DNA from: an uncultured Dehalococcoidia bacterium
GTDB lineage: Bacteria > Chloroflexota > Dehalococcoidia > Lucifugimonadales > UBA3495
Direction of reading: 5' to 3'
Assembly (NCBI GenBank): GCA_958295765.1
Contig: CATQHB010000002.1
Span: 1 to 51,716, forward strand
Length of the DNA: 51,716 bases
Part shown: positions 41,729 through 49,269 of the stretch, in pieces
How positions within the stretch are numbered: the first letter of the stretch is position 1
Layout: each line of letters starts with the position of its first letter
Translations under genes and position numbers: made by a program
The notes under the pieces: generated by a model
Told to the model about the DNA's origin: nothing
What the model saw: the letters and a program-made list of their open reading frames with translations, nothing else
The model's database searches: none

Positions 41729-42136
41729 TTGGCGGAGCAGGTAACTATTCAGGAAGCATCCTACCGGCTGAACCTGTCTCAGGCGGAAATCCGGCGGTAT
41801 ATCCGGGAGGGCCGGCTGCAAGCGCACCGGGAGGGTGGCCCCCGGGGGCGGGCCTGGCTGGTCGAACTACCCGAAGACGGCTGGCTGGATGATGACAAGT
41901 CCCGCTACCAGGAAATGGCCGAGCAGATGCCGGTCTGGTGGTGGCCTACCGAAAGCAAATCCGGCAAGGTTCATTACGTTGCCGACGTGGGCATTGAGGA
42001 AACGGTGCCGGTATTCCTCTGCGGCCTGGTCAGCGAAAACATCTGGACGGCGCCCCGCTGCACCGAGGCGGACTGCTGCCCCCAATGTTTGGAAATTGCC
42101 CGGGGGCAGGGGCTGCCGTTGGCATTGGAGGGGTAG
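41729..42136 (+). CDS. Small helix-turn-helix (excisionase/MerR-like) protein
   Basis: This is a 135-residue protein from TTG 41729; the frame is open from GTG 41672, but the promoter block and AGAGGTGG site favour the shorter form. VTIQEASYRLNLSQAEIRRY then IREGRLQAHREGG (residues 5-37) is the winged helix of excisionase-type DNA-binding domains. The rest has EQMPVWWWPTESKSGKVHYV and a C-terminal pair of Cys (CTEADCCPQC) that could bind zinc. There is no integrase nearby, so it is more likely a small regulator. The function is unknown. Confidence 0.65.
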   Translation: MAEQVTIQEASYRLNLSQAEIRRYIREGRLQAHREGGPRGRAWLVELPEDGWLDDDKSRYQEMAEQMPVWWWPTESKSGKVHYVADVGIEETVPVFLCGLVSENIWTAPRCTEADCCPQCLEIARGQGLPLALEG

Positions 42137-42145
42137 GTAAATAGT

Positions 42146-42335
42146 CCGCTCCTGAGCTTGTCGAAGGATGGGGGTGGGATGGTTCGACAGGCTCACCATG
42201 AGCGGTTGCAGATTCACAAGGCAATTGCAGCATAAACCCGTCGTTCCGGCGAAAGCCGGAATCCAGAACCATCGGTAGCCGGCACGCGCTTTTCCCGGAG
42301 GATTTCCTGGATTCCGGCTTTCGCCGGAACGACGG
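42146..42335. repeat. Hairpin element followed by a two-armed palindromic element
   Basis: 42146-42205 is a hairpin copy with a short deletion in its left arm (CCGCTCCTGAGC). 42239-42335 is a full CGTTCCGGCGAAAGCC-type element with the inverted centre. Afterwards, 42336-42420 has repeated GGTTGCC(T/A)(G/A) pieces. TATAAT at 42457-42462 is a lone -10-like hexamer ahead of the next gene. Confidence 0.85.
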
Positions 42336-42536
42336 TTGCTTGGGTTGCCTTTGTCTAGGTTGCCAATGGCGGTTGCCTGGGTTGCCATAGTTAAGACGTT
42401 AAAACGCAATTGCCCGGCGTTGGCGCCGGTTACTTTCCCTAACCTGGATTGTCTTGTATAATTCACTACCGGAGTTGGGGTTTTTCCGGCCCGGCGTTGG
42501 TTCCCGCCTGAGTCTTGACGGAGGACGTGGGGGAGT

Positions 42537-42965
42537 ATGCCTGAGAAGTACCAGGATGAAATTGAAGAGATACTGAAGGGCATTGAGGGGGATGGGCCGG
42601 TGGTGCCGCCCCGCAACTCGCAGCCCATCCTTGACGACTTGCCGGCGCCGGCGCCCGGTTCGGAAGCTGACCGGGAGCCGGGCCATAGCGGGGCCGGGCC
42701 GCGTTCCCGCTGGCAGTCGGTTACCCCCGGCAAGGTGGCGCTGGTCGGCTTGGCGCTGTTGCTGTTGGGGGGCGTTATGGGCCCGGTGGCCGGGGCTGGC
42801 TGGAGTTGGCTGGTCTGGGCGGGACTGGTAGGGCTGGCCGCAGCGTATCTGCTTTTCTTTATCCGCCCCCGGCCGGTCAACCAGGACAAGCGTTGGCGGG
42901 GCCGCTCGGTGGAGTCGCGGGGGCCGTCGCCGTGGCAGCGATTTAAGGGTTGGATTAAGGAATAG
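42537..42965 (+). CDS. Small two-helix membrane protein
   Basis: This is a 142-residue protein with GGAGGACGTGGGGGAGT before the ATG. An acidic N-terminus (MPEKYQDEIEEILKGIEGDG) and a Pro-rich spacer lead to two hydrophobic helices at about 70-86 (VALVGLALLLLGGVMG) and 90-110 (WSWLVWAGLVGLAAAYLLFF), then a basic tail (RPRPVNQDKRWRGRS). The N-terminus should lie on the cytoplasmic side. The MPEKY-x-E-I-x-EIL opening resembles a small conserved membrane protein I associate with Chloroflexota genomes, but I know no function for it. Confidence 0.65.
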   Translation: MPEKYQDEIEEILKGIEGDGPVVPPRNSQPILDDLPAPAPGSEADREPGHSGAGPRSRWQSVTPGKVALVGLALLLLGGVMGPVAGAGWSWLVWAGLVGLAAAYLLFFIRPRPVNQDKRWRGRSVESRGPSPWQRFKGWIKE

Positions 42966-43034
42966 CGACTTCGACCTTGAGCAAGGTGCGGGAGCAAGGG
43001 CTGGCGGGAAATCCGCACTGCCGGGGAAAGCGCA

Positions 43035-43511
43035 TCAGCTCCCCCTGAGCCGGTCGAAGGCTATGGCGTCCCCGGCGTCAAACCAACCCTTGGGCAAGTT
43101 GGCCGGTAGTCCATCCATAAGCGTCTGCCGCAACTGCGCCACCCCTGACCGGTTCTCCAGGTAAAGCAGGTGAGTCGGGCAGCGGCAATCTGAGGCGCCG
43201 AACCCCGGCGCTTTCACCGTCGCCCCGCGTTCCAGTGCCGCCTGCGCCCATTCACATTCCCGCCGTTCCGGTTCTCCCTTGTCGCCGCTCCACCAGACTT
43301 GGCAGACCCCGGCGGTCGCCGTGAGGTAGTCAATGTGCCAGTGGAGCTTTTTGTCCCGGCGCAGGTGCCGGCCGACCCGGCCGGCCAGCCCGTTCCGCGC
43401 GCTGCCCAAGTAGAGGTAGTAGCCGGCGGGGAAGCCAAAAGCGCCCAGCCGGCCGACGGTCAGCCGCTCCCCCGGCGCCAGCCGGATGACCAGGGCATAG
43501 CTGCCTTTCAA
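43035..43511 (-). CDS. GIY-YIG superfamily protein (DUF123 / Uri-type nuclease)
   Basis: This is an approximately 158-residue protein. AGAGGTGATGTC ahead of TTG 43511 is a better fit than the GTG at 43526, which has no room for a ribosome site. AGYYLYLGSARNGLAGRVGRHL near 35-56 is the GIY-YIG core in its DUF123 form, followed by KKLHWHIDYL near 62. This fits COG1833-type Uri endonuclease-like proteins, common in archaea and some bacteria, with a role in DNA repair suspected. The C-terminal codons (FDRLRGS) are supplied by a hairpin-repeat arm at 43035-43060. Confidence 0.72.
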   Translation of the reverse strand: MKGSYALVIRLAPGERLTVGRLGAFGFPAGYYLYLGSARNGLAGRVGRHLRRDKKLHWHIDYLTATAGVCQVWWSGDKGEPERRECEWAQAALERGATVKAPGFGASDCRCPTHLLYLENRSGVAQLRQTLMDGLPANLPKGWFDAGDAIAFDRLRGS

Positions 43512-43582
43512 GACATCACCTCTCACCCCTTACTCCCGGCCCGCTCCCGCCGGTAGCAGGTTGGGGTGAAGGGAAAGCCGGT

Positions 43583-44449
43583 TCAGCCGGCAACGGCCTG
43601 CTTGAAGTCCTCAATGGCCTTGATGTGGGCCTCGGGGCCGTCCAACCCGGCGCGCATGGTGTTGATGGAGAGATGGGTGGCGCCGGCCTCGGCCCAGGCG
43701 GCGGCGGCCTGGCTCCAGGAATCGGGGTCGCCGCCGGCGATGTTCAGCCGTCCCTCGATGCCGATGGCGGCGGGGTCGCGGCCGGCGGCCCGGGCCTGCT
43801 CCCGCATCTGCCCAATCCGCTCCTGGCCGGCGCTGTCGGGCTGGAACTGGGGAAACCAGCCGTCGCCCAGGCGTCCGATGCGCTCCACCACCCGGTCGGC
43901 GCCCCCGCCGAACCAGAGGGGAATGGGCCGCTGTACCGGCAGGGGGTTGATGCCGGCGTGGGTAACCTGGTGGTAGCGCCCCTGGAAGTTGACCACTTCC
44001 TGAGTCCAGAGGGCGCGCAGCAGTTCAATCTGCTCCTCGCAACGGCGGCCCCGGTTGCGGAAACTCTCGCCCAGCGCCTGGTATTCTACGTCGTTCCAGC
44101 CGACGCCGATGCCCAGCCGGAGGCGTCCGCCGGTAAGCACGTCCACCGCCGCCGCCTGCTTGGCGACCAGGGCGGTCTGCCGCTGGGGGAGGATGAGGAT
44201 GCCGGTGGTCATCTGGATTTTCTCGGTGAGGGCGGCCAGGTAGCCGAAGAGGACAAAGGGTTCGTGGAAGGCGTCGGTATGGCTGTAGGGACGGTTCCAC
44301 TCCGCCCGCTGGCTGGCGTCGGCGCCGAGGACGTGGTCGAACACCAGCAGATGCTCATAGCCCAGGGATTCGGCGGCCTGGGCAAAGTCCCGCACCGCCA
44401 CCGGGTCGGCCCCAATCTCGGTCTGGGGGAAAATAGCGCCTAGTTGCAT
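43583..44449 (-). CDS. LLM-class flavin-dependent (F420-type) oxidoreductase
   Basis: This is a 288-residue TIM-barrel protein with AAAGGAGGCACACCG before the ATG. MQLGAIFPQTEIGADPVAVRD, AESLGYEHLLVFDHVLG near 27-43, KIQMTTGILILPQRQTALVA near 76-95 and GGRLRLGIGVGWNDVEYQAL near 106-125 are hallmarks of the luciferase-like family (TIGR03619-type F420-dependent subgroup). The substrate is unknown. The family is strongly expanded in Chloroflexota and Actinobacteria, which agrees with the proposed origin. Confidence 0.85.
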   Translation of the reverse strand: MQLGAIFPQTEIGADPVAVRDFAQAAESLGYEHLLVFDHVLGADASQRAEWNRPYSHTDAFHEPFVLFGYLAALTEKIQMTTGILILPQRQTALVAKQAAAVDVLTGGRLRLGIGVGWNDVEYQALGESFRNRGRRCEEQIELLRALWTQEVVNFQGRYHQVTHAGINPLPVQRPIPLWFGGGADRVVERIGRLGDGWFPQFQPDSAGQERIGQMREQARAAGRDPAAIGIEGRLNIAGGDPDSWSQAAAAWAEAGATHLSINTMRAGLDGPEAHIKAIEDFKQAVAG

Positions 44450-44481
44450 CGGTGTGCCTCCTTTACCAGTGCCGGTCTGGG

Positions 44482-44721
44482 TTATACCAGGGTCTCCAGC
44501 CGGTTTGCCAGGTCATACCCGGAAGTAGCCGGGGGCAAGGGTTTCCCGCCGGCTCTAAACAGCTCAATCACCTCGTCGACGACCTGGCAGAGTTCCTCAA
44601 AAACCTGCCTCTCGTCATCGCCATGGCACCCGCCGAAGATCAATCCGGGGGCGCTTCCGACGTAACATTGGTCATCCTCGGACCATTCCACTATCTTGAC
44701 GTACCGGGCGCTGTCCTTCAT
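44482..44721 (-). CDS. hicB: HicB-family antitoxin
   Basis: This is a 79-residue protein. It begins in an ATGA overlap with the end of hicA (44718-44721), the usual HicAB arrangement. The partial RNase-H-like HicB fold is visible: YVKIVEWSEDDQCYVGSAPG then LIFGGCHGDDERQVFEELCQ. No C-terminal DNA-binding domain follows, so autoregulation may be weak or done by the complex. Confidence 0.78.
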   Translation of the reverse strand: MKDSARYVKIVEWSEDDQCYVGSAPGLIFGGCHGDDERQVFEELCQVVDEVIELFRAGGKPLPPATSGYDLANRLETLV

Positions 44722-44915
44722 TTTCTGGACTCCTCGATCGCCGCCGCCACGGCCCGGACTTGGTAAGTTTTTGCATCGCCACCCAAGTTCCCCGAAATAG
44801 TAACCGGTCTCAATACATTTGGATGCACGTAGTTGCGATGATTACCCCGGCCTCCTCGATTAACAAAGCCGGCTTGTTCCAGGACGGACACCAGCTCACG
44901 AACCTTTGGCGGCAA
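44718..44915 (-). CDS. hicA: HicA-family mRNA interferase toxin
   Basis: This is a 65-residue double-stranded-RNA-binding-like fold protein with a TTG start and CAGGAT upstream. PPKVRELVSVLEQAGF then GGRGNHRNYVHP places the catalytic His at residue 26, in the position of the GSH-x-x-Y/F-x-H motif. NLGGDAKTYQVRAVAAAIEE forms the C-terminal helix. HicA cuts mRNAs and is bound by HicB from the next gene. The pair lies 45 bp from the tRNA-Gln gene on the same strand. Confidence 0.8.
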   Translation of the reverse strand: MPPKVRELVSVLEQAGFVNRGGRGNHRNYVHPNVLRPVTISGNLGGDAKTYQVRAVAAAIEESRK

Positions 44916-44959
44916 GACTATATCCTGAATCGACGAAAATCAATGGGCAGTCCAGGAAG

Positions 44960-45033
44960 TGGCTGGGGATGGAGGGTTCGAACCTCCGCTTCCTGATCCA
45001 GAGTCAGGCGTCCTACCACTGGACTAATCCCCA
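44960..45033 (-). tRNA. tRNA-Gln(CTG)
   Basis: Read on the minus strand from 45033: acceptor TGGGGAT pairs with ATCCCCA, the D arm has AGTCCAGTGGTAGGAC, the anticodon stem CCTGA/TCAGG encloses the loop CTCTGGA with anticodon CTG, and the T arm is GGAGGTTCGAACCCTCC. The discriminator base is G, and the CCA end is encoded (44960-44962). It has no intron and a short variable loop. Confidence 0.95.
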
Positions 45034-45190
45034 GAGTGTTTGAGGTATTGCTGCGTCCCGGCGCCGGCCGGGATTGCTTGGCAATTTTCGGTAACTTTCA
45101 TATTTCATAGTAGTAACCGGGGGGCAGGCTGTCAAGTGAGGGCCGGGGCGGGTTCAGGTTGCAGCCGGCGTGTCCTCTGACCGAACCTTG

Positions 45191-45239
45191 TTGACAATGC
45201 TGGTCCGGCCGGCTATTCTGCCGGAACAAACTTTTGTTC
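45191..45239 (+). promoter_or_regulatory. Promoter TTGACA-N17-TATTCT with an overlapping perfect palindrome
   Basis: TTGACA (45191-45196) and TATTCT (45214-45219) have ideal 17-bp spacing. A perfect 7-bp inverted repeat, GAACAAA (45224-45230) and TTTGTTC (45233-45239) separated by CT, covers the expected start point. That is a typical repressor site. It resembles but does not match the GAAC-N4-GTTC LexA site of Gram-positive bacteria (here N8). The gene start is at 45259. Confidence 0.65.
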
Positions 45240-45258
45240 TTTGAAATAAGGGGGCAGG

Positions 45259-45564
45259 ATGATAGAGACTATCCGGTGGCGGGTTGAACAGAAGCCGGTT
45301 TGGATTTTCTGCAAGAACATTAAGCCGTTGCCTCAACTGCACGAGTTCGTAGTGCAGTTCGATGCCGACGGGCAGGAGTTCACCTCTTTTGTTCCTGAGC
45401 GTTTCGTCAATCTGGACAATAGCGGCTTGGGAGGGTGCATTGTCGCCGACGTGGCGGCCGGCGTTCTTGTCGATATTCCCGCCGACACCTTTACTTCTGG
45501 AACCAGGATACTGGTGCGGAATTCGGAAATGGACTCAGTGCTGATGCCATTCGGTCAGGGTTAG
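45259..45564 (+). CDS. Small uncharacterised protein upstream of dCTP deaminase
   Basis: This is a 101-residue protein with GGGGGCAGG before the ATG. The predicted content is mostly beta strand: RWRVEQKPVWIFCKNI, ELHEFVVQFDADGQEF-like, GCIVADVAAGVLVDIP, TRILVRN. I recognise no family. The stop codon lies 3 bp before the dCTP deaminase start, so the two are co-transcribed from the promoter at 45191 and probably co-regulated. Confidence 0.6.
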   Translation: MIETIRWRVEQKPVWIFCKNIKPLPQLHEFVVQFDADGQEFTSFVPERFVNLDNSGLGGCIVADVAAGVLVDIPADTFTSGTRILVRNSEMDSVLMPFGQG

Positions 45565-45567
45565 GCC

Positions 45568-46122
45568 GTGATACTTGGCGACCGGGAAATCTGGATGGAA
45601 ATCGAGAGTAACCGGCTGGTGTTCGAGCCGCCGGTTCAACCGGTTCAATTGGCTACGTCCGCCCTTGACCTGCGACTGAGCAACGAGTTCACCACCTTCC
45701 CGCTAGTGCCGGAGGGTGTTACCGTTGAGATTGACACGTCAAAAATTGGAAACGTAGAATCCGTCATTGCCAGATACGGAGAACGGCAAATCATCCCAAC
45801 GGGAGAATCCTTTCTGCTGCGACCGGGCGATTTTGTGTTGGCCTATACCCTGGAGTATATTCAGTTGCCCAACTACCTGGCGGCGCGGGTGGAGGGGCGC
45901 AGCGCGCTGGCCCGGTTGGGCATATCCATTCACCAAACGGCGCCGACGGTTCATGCCGCTTTTGAGGGGCAGTTGCGGTTGGAAATATCCCATAACGGCC
46001 CCTTCCCCTGCCGGCTTTACCCCGGCCAGAGAGTCTGTCAGTTGGTGCTGGAAAGGTTGGGCAGCCCGGCCCAAAACGGTCTAGGCAGCCTGTTTCAGCG
46101 GCAACGGCAGAACCAGGGCTAA
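45568..46122 (+). CDS. dcd: dCTP deaminase
   Basis: This is a 184-residue protein starting at GTG, 3 bp after the preceding stop, with no strong ribosome site of its own, so it depends on coupling. ARVEGRSALARLGISIHQTA at 106-125 contains the Ser112 and Arg116 of the dCTP-binding motif, and AFEGQLRLEISHNGP holds the catalytic Glu133. CRLYPGQRVCQLVLERL is the C-terminal motif. The enzyme deaminates dCTP to dUTP, or to dUMP in bifunctional forms, supplying thymidylate synthesis. HAAFEG replaces the usual DPGFEG, a small deviation. Phage-defence dCTP deaminases are longer, so this is probably the housekeeping enzyme. Confidence 0.85.
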   Translation: MILGDREIWMEIESNRLVFEPPVQPVQLATSALDLRLSNEFTTFPLVPEGVTVEIDTSKIGNVESVIARYGERQIIPTGESFLLRPGDFVLAYTLEYIQLPNYLAARVEGRSALARLGISIHQTAPTVHAAFEGQLRLEISHNGPFPCRLYPGQRVCQLVLERLGSPAQNGLGSLFQRQRQNQG

Positions 46123-46144
46123 CTTGCCCTGGCCGTTTCTCCGT

Positions 46145-46173
46145 TTGACACCCCATTGCCCCCCTCATATAAT
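46145..46173 (+). promoter_or_regulatory. Consensus sigma-70-type promoter
   Basis: TTGACA (46145-46150), a 17-bp spacer and TATAAT (46168-46173): both hexamers match the consensus exactly. It lies 53 bp before the ATG at 46226. Confidence 0.85.
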
Positions 46174-46225
46174 CCTATCCACTCCCCATTTCACCCGGCC
46201 TTTATGTAAGGATGACGGTGGTTTT

Positions 46226-46678
46226 ATGTCGATTCGTGAAAGATTGGAAGCTGATATTACGGCGGCGATGCGCAGCCGCAACCAGCAGCGGCTGGACGCG
46301 CTCCGCTACCTCAAGAGCGCCATCAATCGAGTGGAGATTGACCGGCGCATTACTCTGGATGACGCCGGCGTTACCGACGTGGTGGTGCGGCAGGTTAAAG
46401 ACCGGCGGGACAGCATCCGGATGTTTGAGGAGGGCAACCGCCCCGACCTGGTAGCCAAGGAGTCCGCCGATCTGGTGGTGCTGGAGGAGTATCTGCCGCC
46501 GCAAATGAGCGATGACGAACTGACCCAACTGGTGCAGGAGGTCATTCGCCAGGTGGGGGCCGAGACGATTCGGGACAAGGGCAAGGTGATGGGCCGCTTG
46601 ATGCCTCAGGTTCAGGGCAAGGCCGACGGCGCCCAGGTCAATACGCTGGTAACCCGTTTCCTCGAAGCCGGCGACTGA
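46226..46678 (+). CDS. YqeY/GatB-associated domain protein
   Basis: This is a 150-residue protein from ATG 46226, downstream of the consensus promoter at 46145. The frame is open from 46124, but that start would lie upstream of the promoter. MSIRERLEADITAAMRSRNQ then LDALRYLKSAINRVEID, and the closing DKGKVMGRLMPQVQGKADGA, are standard YqeY motifs. The domain is shared with the C-terminus of GatB, which binds tRNA for the glutaminyl amidotransferase. The stand-alone protein has no settled function. A tRNA-Gln gene lies 1.2 kb away, perhaps by chance. Confidence 0.85.
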   Translation: MSIRERLEADITAAMRSRNQQRLDALRYLKSAINRVEIDRRITLDDAGVTDVVVRQVKDRRDSIRMFEEGNRPDLVAKESADLVVLEEYLPPQMSDDELTQLVQEVIRQVGAETIRDKGKVMGRLMPQVQGKADGAQVNTLVTRFLEAGD

Positions 46679-46786
46679 TTTGCCGGAAGCTCCGCGCCGG
46701 GATATTCTGCGCCGGCCGCCTAACCGGGAGTCAGCCCCGGTGCTATCCTACGGCGGACGCGGCGTGCTCTGCAATAGGGTTGTGTT

Positions 46787-47491
46787 ATGCGCTTTGGCAT
46801 TGTAGTTTTCCCCGGCACTTGGAGCGATACCGATTGCTACTACCAGGTCAAGGACATCCTGGGCCAGGATGCCGATTACGTCTGGCACCGGGAGGAGAGT
46901 CTGGCCGGCTATGACTGCGTGATTCTCCCCGGCGGCTTTTCCTACGGCGACTACCTGCGGGCCGGGGCCATTGCCCGGTTCTCCCCGGTGATGGCGGCCC
47001 TCAACAAGTTTGCCGGCGGCGGCGGCCTGGTCATCGGCATCTGCAACGGTTTCCAGGTGCTGTGCGAGGCCGGGCTGCTCCCCGGCGTCCTGATGCGGAA
47101 CCAACACCTGGAATACCGCTGCCAGTGGACTAACCTGCGGACGGAACGCACCGATACTCCCTTTAGCCGCCGCTGCCCGCCGGAACGCCCCCTGCTGGTG
47201 CCGGTGTCTCACGGTGAAGGCAACTACTATGCCGCCCCGGACACCCTGGCCCGGCTGGAAGGGGAGGGCCGGGTTCTGTTCCGCTACTGCGAACCCGACG
47301 GGACGGTAACCGCCGCCGCCAACCCCAACGGCTCATCCCACAACATCGCCGGAATCGTCAACGAGGCCGGCAACGTGCTGGGTATGATGCCCCACCCGGA
47401 ACGCAGTTGCGAACCGCTCCTGGGCAGCGCGGACGGGAACTTGATATTTGAGTCGGTGATTGATGCGGTTGCGGTTGGGGGGCGGAATTGA
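46787..47491 (+). CDS. purQ: Phosphoribosylformylglycinamidine synthase subunit PurQ
   Basis: This is a 234-residue class I glutamine amidotransferase. PGGFSYGDYLRAGAIARFSP at 48-67 and VIGICNGFQVLCEAGLLPG at 82-100 carry the oxyanion region and nucleophile Cys86. MMPHPERS at 200-207 holds the His203/Glu205 pair. VSHGEGNYY near 140 is the PurQ-specific loop. It supplies ammonia to PurL for FGAM synthesis in purine biosynthesis. The purL gene lies 1.8 kb downstream, with argC in between; the small partner purS is not in the window. Confidence 0.93.
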   Translation: MRFGIVVFPGTWSDTDCYYQVKDILGQDADYVWHREESLAGYDCVILPGGFSYGDYLRAGAIARFSPVMAALNKFAGGGGLVIGICNGFQVLCEAGLLPGVLMRNQHLEYRCQWTNLRTERTDTPFSRRCPPERPLLVPVSHGEGNYYAAPDTLARLEGEGRVLFRYCEPDGTVTAAANPNGSSHNIAGIVNEAGNVLGMMPHPERSCEPLLGSADGNLIFESVIDAVAVGGRN

Positions 47492-47517
47492 CCATAGTTG
47501 CCTAGATTCACCATACC

Positions 47518-47636
47518 AGGGCGGGTTATAAACCCGCCCCTACCATATCCTGCCTTATCCTGAGTCGGTTGAAGAATGAATTGAAAGGGGAATCTCTGGA
47601 TAGGGAAACGTGGTTCGACAAGCTCACCATGAGCGG
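47518..47636. repeat. GGGCGGGTT-type palindrome and long hairpin element
   Basis: 47518-47541 is the palindrome GGGCGGGTTATAAACCCGCC, extended by CCCT. 47551-47636 is a long-loop hairpin element like that at 8607. After it, three repeats of GAGCGG(G/A)TTTTG-type pieces run to about 47695. There is no gene between 47492 and 47837. Confidence 0.85.
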
Positions 47637-47837
47637 ATGTTGTTCCTGAGCGGGTTTTGCTCTTGAGCGGGTTTTGGTTCCTGAGTGGATTTTGTTCCTG
47701 ACGCAGACTTTACACATATCAGGGTGTGCTTACCCAACAGTTGCGCCCGCCTGTTATTGCCCTTAAACTTGGGCTGCAAATCTCTTAACGCTGAACGCTG
47801 AACCCTTAATTAACCTCACCGGCAGGACTGATTGCTT

Positions 47838-48806
47838 ATGCTGCCCAAGGTTTTTATTGACGGTCATACCGGGACTACCGGCCTGCGGATTCACCAGTGG
47901 ATGGCGGGGCGGGAGGACGTGGAGTTGTTGACGCTGCCTCAGGAGTTGCGGCGCAACCCGGAGGAACGCCGCGACCGGATTGCCGAGTCCGACGTGGCGA
48001 TTCTGTGCCTGCCCGATGAGGCGGCCCTGGAGGTGGCGCAGTGGGCGCAGGAGTCGGATACCCGCCTGATTGACGCCAGCACCGCCCACCGGGTCGCTCC
48101 GGGCTGGGCCTACGGGCTGCCGGAACTGGCGCCGGGCCAGCGGGAGACCATCGGCCAGGCCAAGTACGTCGCCAACCCCGGCTGTTACCCCACCGGATTT
48201 ATCCTGCTGGTGCGGCCCCTGATTGACGCCGGCCTGCTGGCCGGGGACGCGCCCCTGTCCATCAACGCCCTGTCCGGCTACTCCGGCGGCGGCAATTTGC
48301 TGATTGACAAGTGGGAAAACCCGGAGACCAGCCTGGCCGGACTGCCCTATGAGGCCCCCTATAGCCTGCACCAGCGGCATAAGCATATCCCGGAGATGAT
48401 GGAGTACGCCGGCGTCAGCGCCGAACCGCAATTTGTCCCGGCGGTCGGCCCTTTCCGTTGCGGGATGCGGGTGCAGGTGCCGATACACGCCGCAATGCTG
48501 GATTCAGGGCTGAACCCGGAAACCGCCGGCCAACGGGTGCAGGAAGTCCTGGCGCAGCGTTACCGGGACGAACCCTTTGTAGCCGTAGCGCCTTTGCCGG
48601 AGCCGGGGACGCTGCACGAGCGCAGTTTCGACCCGGAAACCTGCAACGACAGCAACCGCATCCAACTCCACGTAGCGGCCCATCCCTCAGGCCACGTGCT
48701 GCTCATTGCCCTGCTGGACAACCTGGGCAAGGGAGCCTGCGGCGCGGCCATCCAGAACCTGAACCTGATGCTGGGCTTTGCGGAGGGGGCGGGGTTGCCG
48801 GGCTAG
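47838..48806 (+). CDS. argC: N-acetyl-gamma-glutamyl-phosphate reductase (type 2)
   Basis: This is a 322-residue protein from ATG 47838; a TTG two codons earlier with AGGA at five bases' spacing is an equally possible start. VFIDGHTGTTGLRIHQWM at 5-22 is the NADP-binding loop, and ANPGCYPTG at 112-120 holds the catalytic Cys116. SGYSGGGN near 148-156 and the shorter length fit the AGPR type 2 group (roughly 310 residues) and not the 345-residue type 1 form. It makes N-acetylglutamate semialdehyde in arginine synthesis. No other arg genes are present. Confidence 0.92.
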   Translation: MLPKVFIDGHTGTTGLRIHQWMAGREDVELLTLPQELRRNPEERRDRIAESDVAILCLPDEAALEVAQWAQESDTRLIDASTAHRVAPGWAYGLPELAPGQRETIGQAKYVANPGCYPTGFILLVRPLIDAGLLAGDAPLSINALSGYSGGGNLLIDKWENPETSLAGLPYEAPYSLHQRHKHIPEMMEYAGVSAEPQFVPAVGPFRCGMRVQVPIHAAMLDSGLNPETAGQRVQEVLAQRYRDEPFVAVAPLPEPGTLHERSFDPETCNDSNRIQLHVAAHPSGHVLLIALLDNLGKGACGAAIQNLNLMLGFAEGAGLPG

Positions 48807-48826
48807 TTTATGGTATTTTCAACGGT

Positions 48827-49127
48827 GTAGGGGCGGGTTTGTAACCCGCCCGGCCCGCAACGGTAAATGCGGGGCAGAGAAATGACGTTACTATAGCTAA
48901 ACGGTTCTGGCGCCGGAACTTGGGCGGGTTATAAACCCGCCCCTACCGGCCAACGTAAAGGCAGGATGACGGTAGAGCGGGATATTGGTCAGGACAATCG
49001 CAGCATAAACCGGTCATTCCAGCTTTAACTCGTCGTTCCGGCGAAAGCCGGAATCCAGAATGTTCGGTAGCCGGCTCGGTCTTTTCCGGTAGGATTTCCT
49101 GGATTCCGGCTTTCGCCGGAACGACGG
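48827..49127. repeat. Three palindromic elements in the argC-purL gap
   Basis: 48827-48853 and 48922-48946 are GGGCGGGTT/AACCCGCCC hairpins in opposite orientations, 70 bp apart. 49031-49127 is a full CGTTCCGGCGAAAGCC-type two-armed element. From 49195 to 49235, GTCATT(G/C)(A/C)-type fragments with TCATTCCGAGGGTAGCGGGG form a further repeat type seen again near 51640. No gene is present between 48807 and 49269. Confidence 0.85.
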
Positions 49128-49269
49128 TGGATTGGGTTGGCGTTGCCTGGGTTGCCCTGGAGCCGGCTAATCCAGATCATCCTGAAAGCCCGGTGTCATT
49201 GAAAGTTCCAAGTCATTCCGAGGGTAGCGGGGAATCCAACTCTATCAACCTGGTAGGCAGCCCTTAATT

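Noticed and set aside
41729-42136. Excisionase of an integrated element
   Set aside because: Only the DNA-binding domain resembles excisionases; there is no integrase, attachment repeat or phage gene nearby.
45224-45239. Canonical SOS box
   Set aside because: The half-sites are GAAC and GTTC but separated by eight bases, not four, so it was kept only as an unassigned operator.
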